DNA of 64,000 nt from Eubacterium sp. CAG:274. GTDB lineage: Bacteria > Bacillota > Clostridia > Lachnospirales > CAG-274. The position numbers and the translations under genes are program-made. Below the pieces are notes generated by a model. It saw nothing but the letters and a program-made list of their open reading frames with translations. It ran no database searches and was not told the origin of the DNA. Positions 26,743 through 34,962 of this stretch are shown here, piece after piece. The stretch is from the NCBI GenBank assembly GCA_000432155.1, contig FR888485.1, positions 54,632 to 118,631 of the forward strand. The letters are read 5' to 3'. How positions within the stretch are numbered: position 1 is the first letter of the stretch; each line of letters opens with the position of its first letter.

Positions 26743-27156
26743 ATGGCAATCGTTAAAGAAGGCATAATTTTAGAAAATGATAATACACTTAGCTTTGGTG
26801 ATTATATTAGAGCAGACAAGCTTAAAGTAGAAGATTTCAAAGTTAATGATGACACATATAAAGTAAGAACACATAAGGAAGTTACACGCCTTTCAAAAGA
26901 CGGCACACTTGTACTTGAAACAGTTCCAGGTGCAACTGTTCATAACTTCAAGGTAGGCGACAAGATTATTACTTTCTCTATGGAGGGTAATGGTGGTACT
27001 CAGGTTACTCTTGAACTTGAACCAGGTTTCCACTATTCAGTTTATGTTGATGATGTAAACCTTGGCAAGATTAAGGCTAACTTATCTGGTAAAATCAACT
27101 TTAGTGTTGAACTTTCAGAAAGACCACAGGATATTAAGATTGAAAAGCATCTTTAA
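26743..27156 (+). CDS. Conserved Clostridia protein of unknown function
   Basis: 137 aa, beta-rich, no signal peptide. I recall close relatives in Lachnospiraceae labelled 'endosialidase', but nothing in this sequence resembles a sialidase active site, so that name should not be carried over. Motif-like segments: SFGDYIRADKLKVEDF, ETVPGATVHNFKVGD and QVTLELEPGFHYSVYVDDVN. GGAGG lies upstream; radA follows by 5 bp. Confidence 0.7.
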   Translation: MAIVKEGIILENDNTLSFGDYIRADKLKVEDFKVNDDTYKVRTHKEVTRLSKDGTLVLETVPGATVHNFKVGDKIITFSMEGNGGTQVTLELEPGFHYSVYVDDVNLGKIKANLSGKINFSVELSERPQDIKIEKHL

Positions 27157-27161
27157 TTATT

Positions 27162-28523
27162 ATGGCTAAAATAAGGTCAAAATTTGTCTGCCAAAATTGT
27201 GGATATGAAACAGGAAAATGGCTTGGTAAATGCCCTGAATGTGGTAGTTTTTCCACATTTGTAGAAGAAATAGAAAAGCCTCAGCCAAAGGGTAATCACC
27301 CTGTAAATTATAATACAGATGTGACCCCTAAAATACTCTCTGAAATAAAACCTTTATCTCAGGAGAGAACAAAGACAGGACTTAGTGAGCTTGATAGAGT
27401 GCTAGGTGGTGGGTTTGTACAGGGCTCTCTTACTTTAGTAGGTGGCGACCCTGGTATAGGAAAATCCACACTTCTTTTGCAAATATGCCAAAAGCTAGGA
27501 GAACAGGACAAAAATATTCTGTATGTTTCTGGCGAAGAATCAGTACAGCAGATTAAAATAAGGGCAGATAGATTGGAAATAACAACAGAAAAATTAAAGT
27601 TGTTATCTGAAACAAATTTGAACATAATAGAAAGTGTAATAGCAAAGGAAAATCCAGATTATGTTATTATAGATTCTATTCAGACAATGTTTATAGATGA
27701 GGTTTCGTCAGCACCGGGGTCTGTGTCACAGGTAAGAGAGGCTACTTCAAGGCTTATGCACTTGGGAAAGGGCAAAAACATTTCTCTTATTATTGTCGGA
27801 CATGTTACAAAAGACGGTGCTATTGCAGGACCTAAAATATTGGAACATATGGTGGATACTGTTCTCTACTTTGAGGGTGATAAACAGGCATCTTACAGAA
27901 TATTGAGAGCAGTAAAGAACCGTTTTGGTGGCACAAATGAAATTGGTGTTTTTGAAATGGTTCATAGTGGATTAAGAGAGATACTTAATCCATCAGAATT
28001 TATGCTTTCTGGCAGACCAGAAAATGTTTCAGGCTCAGTTGTTACTTGCTCATTAGAGGGTACAAGACCTATGCTGTTGGAGGTACAGGCTTTGGTAAGC
28101 TACACTACCTTTAATATTCCACGAAGAACAGCTACAGGTATGGACTTTAACAGAGTTGTTTTGCTTATTGCTGTTCTTGAAAAAAGAGCTAATTTACAAC
28201 TGGCAGCCTATGATAGCTATGTCAATTTAACAGGTGGTATAAAAATTGCTGAACCATCTCTTGATGCTGCTGTGGCTGTTGCTATAGCATCAAGCTACAA
28301 AAATGTTGCAGTTAGTGCTGATACAGTTGTGTTTGGAGAAATAGGTCTGACAGGAGAAATAAGAGCAGTTTCAATGGCAGAAAGACGAGTTGCTGAGGCT
28401 GCTAAATTAGGTTTTAAATGTTGTATAGTACCTCAGGCTAATTATAAAGAGGCTTCGAGGGTTAAAAATATAAGCGTTATAGGTGTTAGCTCTGTAGAGG
28501 AGCTTTTAAGTAAGGCTTTGTAA
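27162..28523 (+). CDS. radA: DNA repair protein RadA
   Basis: 453 aa. Domains: N-terminal C4 zinc finger (CQNCGYETGKWLGKCPEC, 10-27), RecA-like ATPase with Walker A GGDPGIGKSTLL, the RadA-specific KNRFGGTNEIG motif, and a C-terminal Lon-protease-like domain (SLDAAVAVAIASS). It promotes branch migration of recombination intermediates. Directly downstream of the 26743 gene. Confidence 0.97.
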   Translation: MAKIRSKFVCQNCGYETGKWLGKCPECGSFSTFVEEIEKPQPKGNHPVNYNTDVTPKILSEIKPLSQERTKTGLSELDRVLGGGFVQGSLTLVGGDPGIGKSTLLLQICQKLGEQDKNILYVSGEESVQQIKIRADRLEITTEKLKLLSETNLNIIESVIAKENPDYVIIDSIQTMFIDEVSSAPGSVSQVREATSRLMHLGKGKNISLIIVGHVTKDGAIAGPKILEHMVDTVLYFEGDKQASYRILRAVKNRFGGTNEIGVFEMVHSGLREILNPSEFMLSGRPENVSGSVVTCSLEGTRPMLLEVQALVSYTTFNIPRRTATGMDFNRVVLLIAVLEKRANLQLAAYDSYVNLTGGIKIAEPSLDAAVAVAIASSYKNVAVSADTVVFGEIGLTGEIRAVSMAERRVAEAAKLGFKCCIVPQANYKEASRVKNISVIGVSSVEELLSKAL

Positions 28524-28530
28524 TAAATAC

Positions 28531-28559
28531 TAGACAAAATATTGTTTTTAGTGTAAAAT
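28531..28559 (+). promoter_or_regulatory. Candidate promoter of the SEC-C gene
   Basis: TAGACA (28531-28536), 17-bp spacer, TAAAAT (28554-28559). Confidence 0.5.
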
Positions 28560-28595
28560 ATCAATTATTGTATGAAATTTCAGGAGGAAAACGAA

Positions 28596-29099
28596 ATGAC
28601 TTTATATGAAACTTGGCTCGCAAGTGCTTATTACAGAAACGGTAGAACAAACGAAAGAACTTGGGCTGACTATATTCCAAGAGAACAGGCTATCTACGAA
28701 GATATTATCGGTAACAAGCTTACTTCTTTAAGTGGTACAGTTACTGAATTAGCTGAAAGATACAATGTACCAAAGGCTTATATTGCTGGTTTTGTAGACG
28801 GTATCAACGAAACTCAGCCAGAAAAGATTGAACTTGAAACTCTTACAGACGATACTCAGATTAACTTAGTTATCGATCTTGAAAAGCTCTACAAGCAGAT
28901 GGTAGAATACAAGGCTGACCATTTATACAGCCTTCCACAGTGGGAAGATGTATTCACAAGAGAACAGCTTGATGCTTTCTACAAGGAACAGAAGAATTCT
29001 AAGACAGTTCACAACCCAGATAAGAACATTGGTAGAAATGACCCTTGTCCTTGTGGTAGTGGTAAGAAGTACAAGAAGTGCTGTGGAGCAAATAAATAA
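28596..29099 (+). CDS. SEC-C zinc-motif protein
   Basis: 167 aa. The C-terminus IGRNDPCPCGSGKKYKKCCG is a complete SEC-C motif, the zinc-binding tail of SecA found on many unrelated proteins. The N-terminal 140 residues (YETWLASAYYRNGRTNERTW) match no family I know beyond other short SEC-C proteins. The ATG at 28596 follows AGGAGG by eight bases; the in-frame ATG at 28572 lies upstream of that site. Confidence 0.82.
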   Translation: MTLYETWLASAYYRNGRTNERTWADYIPREQAIYEDIIGNKLTSLSGTVTELAERYNVPKAYIAGFVDGINETQPEKIELETLTDDTQINLVIDLEKLYKQMVEYKADHLYSLPQWEDVFTREQLDAFYKEQKNSKTVHNPDKNIGRNDPCPCGSGKKYKKCCGANK

Positions 29100-29119
29100 G
29101 ATTTCAGGTGTATTATTAA

Positions 29120-30178
29120 ATGGACACTATTATTTCAAAAGTAGATTTTGCAGAACCTTTGAAGGATATTGATGTCATTGAAAAGGCCGCTGAGATATTA
29201 CAATCCGGCGGTCTTGTGGCATTTCCTACAGAAACAGTATATGGACTTGGTGCAAACGGACTTAATGCTGAGGCGGTAAAGGATATTTACAAGGCTAAAG
29301 GCAGACCATCTGACAATCCACTTATATTGCATATTTCTGATATTGAGGAATTAAAACCTTTAGTAAAGGAAGTACCAGAAAATGCTAAAAAGTTAATCAA
29401 GGCTTTTTGGCCTGGTCCACTTACTCTTATTTTCAAGAAAGCTGATATTGTGCCTTATGCTACATCAGGTGGACTTGAAACTGTTGCAATACGCTTTCCT
29501 GAAAATAAGGTTGCTAATTTACTTATTAAAACCGCAAAAATGCCAATAGCCGCACCTAGTGCAAACACTTCTGGCAGACCTAGCCCTACAAGAGCATCTC
29601 ACGTAGAGTATGACTTAAAGGGCAAAATTGATATGATTATTGACGGTGGTAGCTGTGAATTTGGTTTAGAGTCTACTATTGTTGATGTTTCAGGAGATGT
29701 ACCTTGTCTTTTAAGACCAGGTTCTATTACTTTAGGTATGCTTAGAGATGTTTTAGGTGAGGTAACAGTTGATAAGGCTGTTGTTACTAAACTTTCAGCC
29801 GGCGAATTGCCAAAAGCTCCAGGTATGAAGTATACTCACTATTCGCCATCAGCAGATGTTGTTATTGTTAGAGGTAATGTAGATAATACAGTTAGCAAAA
29901 TAACAGAACTTGCTGAAAAATCAAAGGCTGAAGGATACAGAACAGGCATTATTGCAACTGAAGAAACAAAAGACAGATACCAAGGCTTTGAAGTTTTGGT
30001 TATAGGAAGTAGACAGCATCCAGAAACTATTGCAGCAAATCTCTTTAAAATGCTTAGAAAATGTGATTATCACAATATTCAAAAGGTATATGCAGAGGGT
30101 TTTGAAGAAACAGAACTTGGACTTGCTATAATGAACAGATTGAAAAAGGCAGCAGGTTATTCAATTATAGATGTGTAG
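29120..30178 (+). CDS. tsaC: L-threonylcarbamoyladenylate synthase, Sua5 type
   Basis: 352 aa. Makes threonylcarbamoyl-AMP for the t6A37 modification of ANN-decoding tRNAs. YrdC domain signatures: FPTETVYGLGANG, KAKGRPSDNPLILHI, PNTSGRPSPTRA-like segment SANTSGRPSPTR; the extra C-terminal Sua5 domain (about 240-352) is present. It starts the group tsaC-rpiB-upp, all close together. Confidence 0.95.
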   Translation: MDTIISKVDFAEPLKDIDVIEKAAEILQSGGLVAFPTETVYGLGANGLNAEAVKDIYKAKGRPSDNPLILHISDIEELKPLVKEVPENAKKLIKAFWPGPLTLIFKKADIVPYATSGGLETVAIRFPENKVANLLIKTAKMPIAAPSANTSGRPSPTRASHVEYDLKGKIDMIIDGGSCEFGLESTIVDVSGDVPCLLRPGSITLGMLRDVLGEVTVDKAVVTKLSAGELPKAPGMKYTHYSPSADVVIVRGNVDNTVSKITELAEKSKAEGYRTGIIATEETKDRYQGFEVLVIGSRQHPETIAANLFKMLRKCDYHNIQKVYAEGFEETELGLAIMNRLKKAAGYSIIDV

Positions 30179-30190
30179 GAGGAAGTTTAA

Positions 30191-30619
30191 ATGATAGGTT
30201 TAGGCTGTGACCATGGTGGTCTTGAATTAAAGAAAACAGTAATGGAATATTTAGATTCAAAGGGTATTGAATACAAGGATTTCGGTACATACACAAGTGA
30301 CTCTTGCGATTATCCTGTTTATGGCAAGGCTGTTGCTCACGCAGTAGCAGACGGTCAATGTGATAAGGGCATTATCATTTGTGGTACTGGTATTGGTATT
30401 TCAATTACTGCCAATAAGGTAAAGGGTATCAGAGCTGCTCTTTGCCACGATGTTTTTTCAGCAAAGGCAACTAGAGAGCATAACGATGCCAATATTCTTG
30501 CTATGGGTGCAAGAGTTATTGGACCTGGTCTTGCTCTTGAAATTGTTAAGGCATTTTTAGAAACTGAATTTTCTGGCGATGAGCGTCATATCAGACGAAT
30601 TGCTATGATTGAAGAATAA
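30191..30619 (+). CDS. rpiB: Ribose-5-phosphate isomerase B
   Basis: 142 aa. MIGLGCDHGGLELKK holds the N-terminal substrate residues and CGTGIGISITANKVKGIRAA the active-site loop (Cys near 66) of the RpiB/LacAB family. Links ribose-5-phosphate and ribulose-5-phosphate in the pentose phosphate pathway. Located 12 bp after tsaC and before upp. Confidence 0.94.
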   Translation: MIGLGCDHGGLELKKTVMEYLDSKGIEYKDFGTYTSDSCDYPVYGKAVAHAVADGQCDKGIIICGTGIGISITANKVKGIRAALCHDVFSAKATREHNDANILAMGARVIGPGLALEIVKAFLETEFSGDERHIRRIAMIEE

Positions 30620-30631
30620 GGAGGTATTTAT

Positions 30632-31258
30632 ATGAGTGATTTATTTATTATTAACCATCCATTAGTACAGAGTAAGCTTGCTCTTTTAAGAGATAAGAAT
30701 ACTAACAACAAGGAATTTAGAGAACTTGTAAGCGAAGTTTCTGGTCTTTTAGCATATGAAGCTACAAGAGATATGGAAGTAAAGACAGAAAATATTGAAA
30801 CTCCTTTTGCTCCAGCAGAGGCTAAGACAATGGATAAGGAAATTGGTCTTGTACCTATTTTAAGAGCTGGTATTGGTATGGTTGACGGTATTGTAAACCT
30901 TATTCCAAATGCAAGAGTTGGTCACATTGGTCTTTACAGAGACCCTAATACTCTTATGCCTATTGAATATTACTGTAAACTTCCAGAATATTCTGACAAT
31001 ATTGAAATGTTTGTTCTTGAACCTATGATGGCTACAGGTGGTACTGCATCTGCTGCTGTTCAGTTCTTAAAGGAAAGAAACTTCAAGAATATTAAGTATA
31101 TTTGCCTTATTTGTACTCCTGACGGCGTTCAGAAGTTACAGGCTGACCACCCAGATGTTGATGTATATGCAGCAGCTATGGATAGAACTATAAGTGAAGA
31201 CGGATTTATTATACCTGGTCTTGGCGATGCAGGCGATAGAATGTTTGGTACAAAGTAA
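30632..31258 (+). CDS. upp: Uracil phosphoribosyltransferase
   Basis: 208 aa. Salvages uracil to UMP with PRPP. Family blocks: NHPLVQSKLALLRDKNTNNKEFREL at the N-terminus, VPILRAGIGMVDG, LEPMMATGGTASAA (PRPP loop) and PGLGDAGDRMFGTK at the C-terminus. GGAGG precedes the ATG, 12 bp past rpiB. Confidence 0.97.
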   Translation: MSDLFIINHPLVQSKLALLRDKNTNNKEFRELVSEVSGLLAYEATRDMEVKTENIETPFAPAEAKTMDKEIGLVPILRAGIGMVDGIVNLIPNARVGHIGLYRDPNTLMPIEYYCKLPEYSDNIEMFVLEPMMATGGTASAAVQFLKERNFKNIKYICLICTPDGVQKLQADHPDVDVYAAAMDRTISEDGFIIPGLGDAGDRMFGTK

Positions 31259-31302
31259 AATGTACGATTTGCGTTTTGCTTTGACTCTAAGGGAGGTATA
31301 CT

Positions 31303-32325
31303 ATGTCTGATACATGGCTTTTGTATTTGGCTAGCTTTGCTGTTGCCTTTTCAATTTCACTATTGACAACACCAATGGCTAAAAGACTAGGTATAAAATT
31401 CCACGCTGTGGACTATCCTAGAGCCAGAGGTATGAATAAAGAACCTGTGCCACTTATGGGTGGACTTGCTATTGTTAGTGGGTTTATGGGTTCAATGATA
31501 CTTATGTCCATTTTTTTAGAGGACTTGCACAATAGACAGTTTGTTGGCTTTATTATTGGTGCTATTATTATTGTTCTTGTTGGTATGCTTGATGATATTT
31601 ATGAATTAAGTGCAAAAATGAAGTTGCTTGCCCAAATTGTTGTGGCAGTAATTGTTGTTTCAACTGGAACTAAATTGGACTTTATAATGTGGCCATTGTG
31701 GCAGTATATTAAGCCGTTTTCAAATATTATTACAGTTGTTTGGATAATAGGTCTTATTAATGCTGTAAACCTTATTGACGGTCTTGACGGTTTAGCAGCC
31801 GGTGTTACAAGTATTATGTCCACTTGTCTTGCTATACTTTGTGCTATTTCAGGTGGTACAGTAGGTGCTGTTATGACAATAGCTCTTGCTGGTGCAGCTC
31901 TTGGTTTCCTTCCTAGAAATTTCAGTCCGGCTGAAGTTTATATGGGAGATACAGGCTCAACTTTCTTAGGTTATGTACTTGCCGTTTGTTCTTGTATAGG
32001 TGTATTTAAGAGTTATGCTATTCTTTCACTTTTGTTAGCTGTGCTTTCTATGGCGTTGCCTATTTTTGATACATCCTTTGCTATGATTAGACGAGCAATT
32101 AATCATAAGCCTATTATGAGCCCAGATAGAGGACACCTTCATCATAGACTTATTGACTCTGGTTATACAAATCAGCAGGCAGTTATGATTTTATATGCTT
32201 TAAGTCTTGGTAGTTCCCTTATTGCTGTTATTATAGCATTACAGGATATTAGAGCTACTATTGTGGTCCTTGTTTTCTTTTTAATTTTAATATTAATGTT
32301 GCTTGTTTACAAAAAACGAGTGTAA
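31303..32325 (+). CDS. MraY/WecA-family undecaprenyl-phosphate sugar-1-phosphate transferase
   Basis: 340-aa polytopic membrane protein (about ten segments). Conserved family elements: PLMGGLAIV, the Asp motif GMLDDIYELSAKMK, NAVNLIDGLDGLAAG, and the cytoplasmic PDRGHLHHRLIDSG loop that separates WecA/TagO from MraY. It transfers GlcNAc-1-P or a related sugar to undecaprenyl phosphate, starting wall polymer or glycan synthesis. No glycosyltransferase cluster is beside it. Confidence 0.92.
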   Translation: MSDTWLLYLASFAVAFSISLLTTPMAKRLGIKFHAVDYPRARGMNKEPVPLMGGLAIVSGFMGSMILMSIFLEDLHNRQFVGFIIGAIIIVLVGMLDDIYELSAKMKLLAQIVVAVIVVSTGTKLDFIMWPLWQYIKPFSNIITVVWIIGLINAVNLIDGLDGLAAGVTSIMSTCLAILCAISGGTVGAVMTIALAGAALGFLPRNFSPAEVYMGDTGSTFLGYVLAVCSCIGVFKSYAILSLLLAVLSMALPIFDTSFAMIRRAINHKPIMSPDRGHLHHRLIDSGYTNQQAVMILYALSLGSSLIAVIIALQDIRATIVVLVFFLILILMLLVYKKRV

Positions 32326-32332
32326 TTTTGTG

Positions 32333-32359
32333 CCCCATAGATTTCTATGGGGTGTTTTT
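32333..32359 (+). terminator. Terminator after the WecA-like gene
   Basis: CCCCATAGA/TCTATGGGG stem (32333-32341 and 32344-32352) followed by GTTTTTG. Confidence 0.85.
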
Positions 32360-32383
32360 GTGTCTTTAGAATTAAGTAATATA

Positions 32384-32412
32384 TTGACAATAAATAAAAT
32401 GTAATGTAAGAT
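32384..32412 (+). promoter_or_regulatory. Promoter of the L,D-transpeptidase gene
   Basis: TTGACA (32384-32389), 17-bp spacer, TAAGAT (32407-32412). A GAGGAGG site follows at about 32447. Confidence 0.6.
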
Positions 32413-32460
32413 TATATTATAATTTAGGTCGAAAAATCTGTATAAATGAGGAGGTAATAT

Positions 32461-33279
32461 ATGGGTAGAAAATTAAGATTAGGGGTTTTAGTAGCATTTT
32501 TTGTTCTTATGCTGTCAGCCTGTACATATGCAGGTACATATAAGTTGACTGTAAACAAGGGAACTAATTGCGTAACTGTTTATGAAAAACAGGGTAATAA
32601 TTATGTGCCTATAAAGGCTATGATTTGTTCTGTTGGTGCAAATGATGGCACACCATCTGGGGTGTTTAATACTTGTGCTAAGTATACTTGGCGACCACTT
32701 TTCGGAAATGTATATGGTCAGTATGCCACAAGAATAAATGGAAATATTCTTTTCCATTCAGTTTATTATAAAAAAACAGACCCATCTTCTCTCAAAACTG
32801 TTGAGTACAACAAGTTGGGACAGGCTGTTTCTATGGGTTGTGTAAGATTGACAACAGCAGATGCAAAGTGGATATACGATAATTGTAGTTTAGGAACACA
32901 GGTTACTATTATTAATAATGGTACAGACCCATTAGGCAGACCAAAGAGTATATATTTGGGCAAGAATGCCTCATATCCAAATTGGGACCCAACTGACCCA
33001 AATGTAAATAACCCTTGGCATAAAGAGGGTGTAAAGTTTTTGGCTAACTATTCATCACTTCACAAAACAATCAATGCCTCAGATAATCTTACATCACAAC
33101 AGCTTGCTGAAAAGATTAGAGAGGGCGTAACAGCTTATGATACAGCCAATAATGTTATTAGCTACGATTTATCTTACAATATTCATCCTACAGCAGTTGG
33201 AGAGTATGATGTAAAATATTATGCCACAGATATTTTAGGCAGATATGCCGAAATATATGGAAAACTTACTATAAAATAA
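32461..33279 (+). CDS. L,D-transpeptidase (YkuD domain), probable lipoprotein
   Basis: 272 aa. The N-terminus ends in a lipobox, LMLSAC with Cys 21, so membrane anchoring by lipid is likely. YkuD catalytic residues: His 99 (ILFHSVYY) and Cys 127 in SMGCVRLTTADAKWIYDNC. These enzymes make 3-3 cross-links in peptidoglycan or anchor proteins. After about residue 185 comes a beta-sandwich domain of the DUF5011/bacterial Ig-like type (YDTANNVISYDLSYNIHPTAVGEYDVKYYATD). Own promoter and terminator. Confidence 0.9.
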   Translation: MGRKLRLGVLVAFFVLMLSACTYAGTYKLTVNKGTNCVTVYEKQGNNYVPIKAMICSVGANDGTPSGVFNTCAKYTWRPLFGNVYGQYATRINGNILFHSVYYKKTDPSSLKTVEYNKLGQAVSMGCVRLTTADAKWIYDNCSLGTQVTIINNGTDPLGRPKSIYLGKNASYPNWDPTDPNVNNPWHKEGVKFLANYSSLHKTINASDNLTSQQLAEKIREGVTAYDTANNVISYDLSYNIHPTAVGEYDVKYYATDILGRYAEIYGKLTIK

Positions 33280-33304
33280 GGGGAGTAATCCTCTTATTTT
33301 TTTG
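33274..33304 (+). terminator. Terminator of the L,D-transpeptidase gene
   Basis: 11-bp stem (33274-33284 and 33289-33299, one G-U pair), GTAA loop, then a T run. It starts inside the stop codon region. Confidence 0.85.
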
Positions 33305-33309
33305 TCTTA

Positions 33310-33338
33310 TTGACACTTTGGTATTACTGTGGTAGAAT
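33310..33338 (+). promoter_or_regulatory. Strong promoter upstream of the panC leader
   Basis: TTGACA (33310-33315), 17-bp spacer, TAGAAT (33333-33338). The first coding start is 307 bp further, leaving a long leader. Confidence 0.8.
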
Positions 33339-33344
33339 TAAACC

Positions 33345-33503
33345 AAATTTGGACAGTATCCTTTTGGAATTGTACCCTATGCACGATTTATATTAATTTT
33401 AAATTATATTCTCTACTAAGTGTCTGTACCCGTAAGGGATAGTATGCTTTATAGAGGGTGTTTTTTGTGTGTATCCGGACAATTTCTGTCCGGATTTTCT
33501 TTT
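33345..33503 (+). ncRNA. Candidate structured RNA or attenuated leader of panC-panD
   Basis: A promoter (33310-33338) and a perfect terminator (33473-33495) bound a ~155-nt region with no open frame. Visible pairings: closing stem TACCC/GGGTG with TAT/ATA and GCA/TGC (33373-33383 with 33445-33460), and an inner TACCC-GTAA-GGGaTA hairpin (33427-33441) with a GNRA tetraloop and bulged A. The 5' GGACA (33352-33356) could pair with TGTCC of the terminator and act as antiterminator. It could be a free small RNA or a riboswitch-like leader for panC. It matches no class I can name; the pan motif was considered but I cannot confirm it. Confidence 0.5.
33473..33501 (+). terminator. Terminator inside the panC leader
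   Basis: ATCCGGACA/TGTCCGGAT perfect 9-bp stem (33473-33481, 33487-33495), 5-nt loop, then TTTCTTTTG. Confidence 0.9.
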
Positions 33504-33504
33504 G

Positions 33505-33576
33505 TAGTGAATCGGAAAGATAAATCCGATGACTTGACTAGTCAAGTCACAAATTAACGGAGTTAATTTGTTCTGA
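33505..33576 (+). repeat. Three-hairpin dispersed repeat, copy A
   Basis: 72 bp from TAGTGAATC to TTCTGA. Hairpin 1 ATCGGA/TCCGAT, hairpin 2 GACTTGAC/GTCAAGTC (differs from other copies in both arms), hairpin 3 ACAAATTAAC/GTTAATTTGT. It starts 4 bases after the T tract of the leader terminator and lies between it and panC. Confidence 0.9.
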
Positions 33577-33644
33577 CAGGGGTAATTATGTTTTTACGGT
33601 GTAGGCAGTGATTTATTTTAAACACTGACTGGAAAGGAGAAAAA

Positions 33645-34490
33645 ATGAAATTTGTAAAAACTATTGCAGAAGTACGCACGCAGGTTAAAGAGTGGAAAAG
33701 ACAGGGTCTTACAGTAGGCTTTGTGCCAACAATGGGCTATCTCCATGAGGGACACAAAAGTCTTATAGACAGAGCTGTTAGTGAAAATGACAAAGTTGTT
33801 GTAAGTGACTTTGTAAATCCAATTCAGTTTGGAGCAAATGAGGACTTATCTACATATCCAAGAGATATAGAGGCAGATAAGGCACTTTGTGAAAATGCTG
33901 GTGCAGCAATGCTTTTTAATCCGGAACCAGATGAGATGTTTGCGTCTGATTTCTGTACTTTTGTAGAAACTCAGAATTTAAGTAAGGAACTTTGTGGCAA
34001 AACTCGTCCTATTCATTTTAGAGGTGTTTGCACAATAGTAAGTAAGTTATTTAATATTGTAACACCTGACAGAGCTTACTTTGGTCAGAAAGATGCTCAA
34101 CAGCTTGCAATTATCAGAAGAATGGTTCGTGACTTAAATATGGATATTGATGTTATTGGTTGTCCTATTATAAGAGAAGATGACGGACTTGCTAAAAGTT
34201 CAAGAAATACATACTTAAATGCTGAAGAGAGAAAAGCAGCATTAGTTTTAAGTAAAGCTGTTTTTAAGGGAGAAGAACTTATTAAAAATGGCGAAAAGAA
34301 TAGCGATGTTATTCTTAACACTATGAAAGATATTATCAATAGTGAACCTTTAGCTAAAATAGACTATGTTCAGCTTGTAAATGCTGACAGCATTGAACCT
34401 CTTGAAATAGCAGAGGGCAGAGTTCTTGTAGCTATGGCTGTATATATTGGCAAAACTAGACTTATTGATAATTTTATAGTGGAGGTTTAA
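33645..34490 (+). CDS. panC: Pantothenate synthetase
   Basis: 281 aa. Joins pantoate and beta-alanine using ATP. Nucleotidyl-transferase motifs: FVPTMGYLHEGHKSLI (HIGH-type), VVSDFVNPIQFGANEDLSTYPRD, FGQKDAQQLAIIRRM and KSSRNTYL (KMSKS-like). GGAAAGGAG precedes the ATG. It starts a panC-panD pair; only a 4-bp gap separates them. The 68 bp between the repeat and panC include a CAGTG/CACTG hairpin (33608-33629). Confidence 0.96.
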   Translation: MKFVKTIAEVRTQVKEWKRQGLTVGFVPTMGYLHEGHKSLIDRAVSENDKVVVSDFVNPIQFGANEDLSTYPRDIEADKALCENAGAAMLFNPEPDEMFASDFCTFVETQNLSKELCGKTRPIHFRGVCTIVSKLFNIVTPDRAYFGQKDAQQLAIIRRMVRDLNMDIDVIGCPIIREDDGLAKSSRNTYLNAEERKAALVLSKAVFKGEELIKNGEKNSDVILNTMKDIINSEPLAKIDYVQLVNADSIEPLEIAEGRVLVAMAVYIGKTRLIDNFIVEV

Positions 34491-34494
34491 TATT

Positions 34495-34887
34495 ATGACA
34501 CTTGAAATGCTTAAAAGTAAAATACATAGAGCAACTGTTACACAGTCAGCTCTTGACTATATAGGCAGTATTACTGTTGATGAAACTCTTATGGAAGCTG
34601 CTGGTCTTACTGAATATGAAAAAGTAGAAATTGCTGATGTTGATAATGGTGCAAGATTTTCTACTTATGTTATTTGTGGTAAGGCAAATAGTGGAATTAT
34701 TTGTTTAAATGGTGCAGCAGCAAGAATGGTATCAACCGGAGATAAGGTTATAATAATGAGCTATGCTCAGATGACACAAGAGGAAATAAAGGAAAATCCT
34801 CCAAAGGTTGTTTTTGTAAATGACGATAATACAATTTCTCGTATTACTCGTTATGAAAAGCATGGAAAATTATCTGATTTAAAATAA
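34495..34887 (+). CDS. panD: Aspartate 1-decarboxylase (pyruvoyl enzyme precursor)
   Basis: 130 aa. Makes beta-alanine for pantothenate. The self-cleavage site is Gly-Ser in LDYIGSITVDETLMEAAGL (Gly 23-Ser 24), which generates the pyruvoyl group; GAAARMVSTGDKVIIMSYA is the second family block. Directly after panC. Confidence 0.95.
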   Translation: MTLEMLKSKIHRATVTQSALDYIGSITVDETLMEAAGLTEYEKVEIADVDNGARFSTYVICGKANSGIICLNGAAARMVSTGDKVIIMSYAQMTQEEIKENPPKVVFVNDDNTISRITRYEKHGKLSDLK

Positions 34888-34902
34888 TACTATAATACAA
34901 CT

Positions 34903-34942
34903 CTGAAAAAGAGCTGTTTATGGTATTTCGGCTCTTTTTCAG
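34903..34942 (+). terminator. Terminator or attenuator between panD and panS
   Basis: Perfect 12-bp stem CTGAAAAAGAGC/GCTCTTTTTCAG with a 16-nt loop. The T tract lies inside the 3' arm, so efficiency is uncertain; it may reduce rather than stop reading into panS. Confidence 0.65.
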
Positions 34943-34962
34943 TAATGAGAAGGAGAACAGAA

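Noticed and set aside
33451..33470. T-box-like AGGGTG in the panC leader
   Set aside because: The full T-box sequence (AGGGTGGnACCGCG) is absent and panC is not an expected T-box target.
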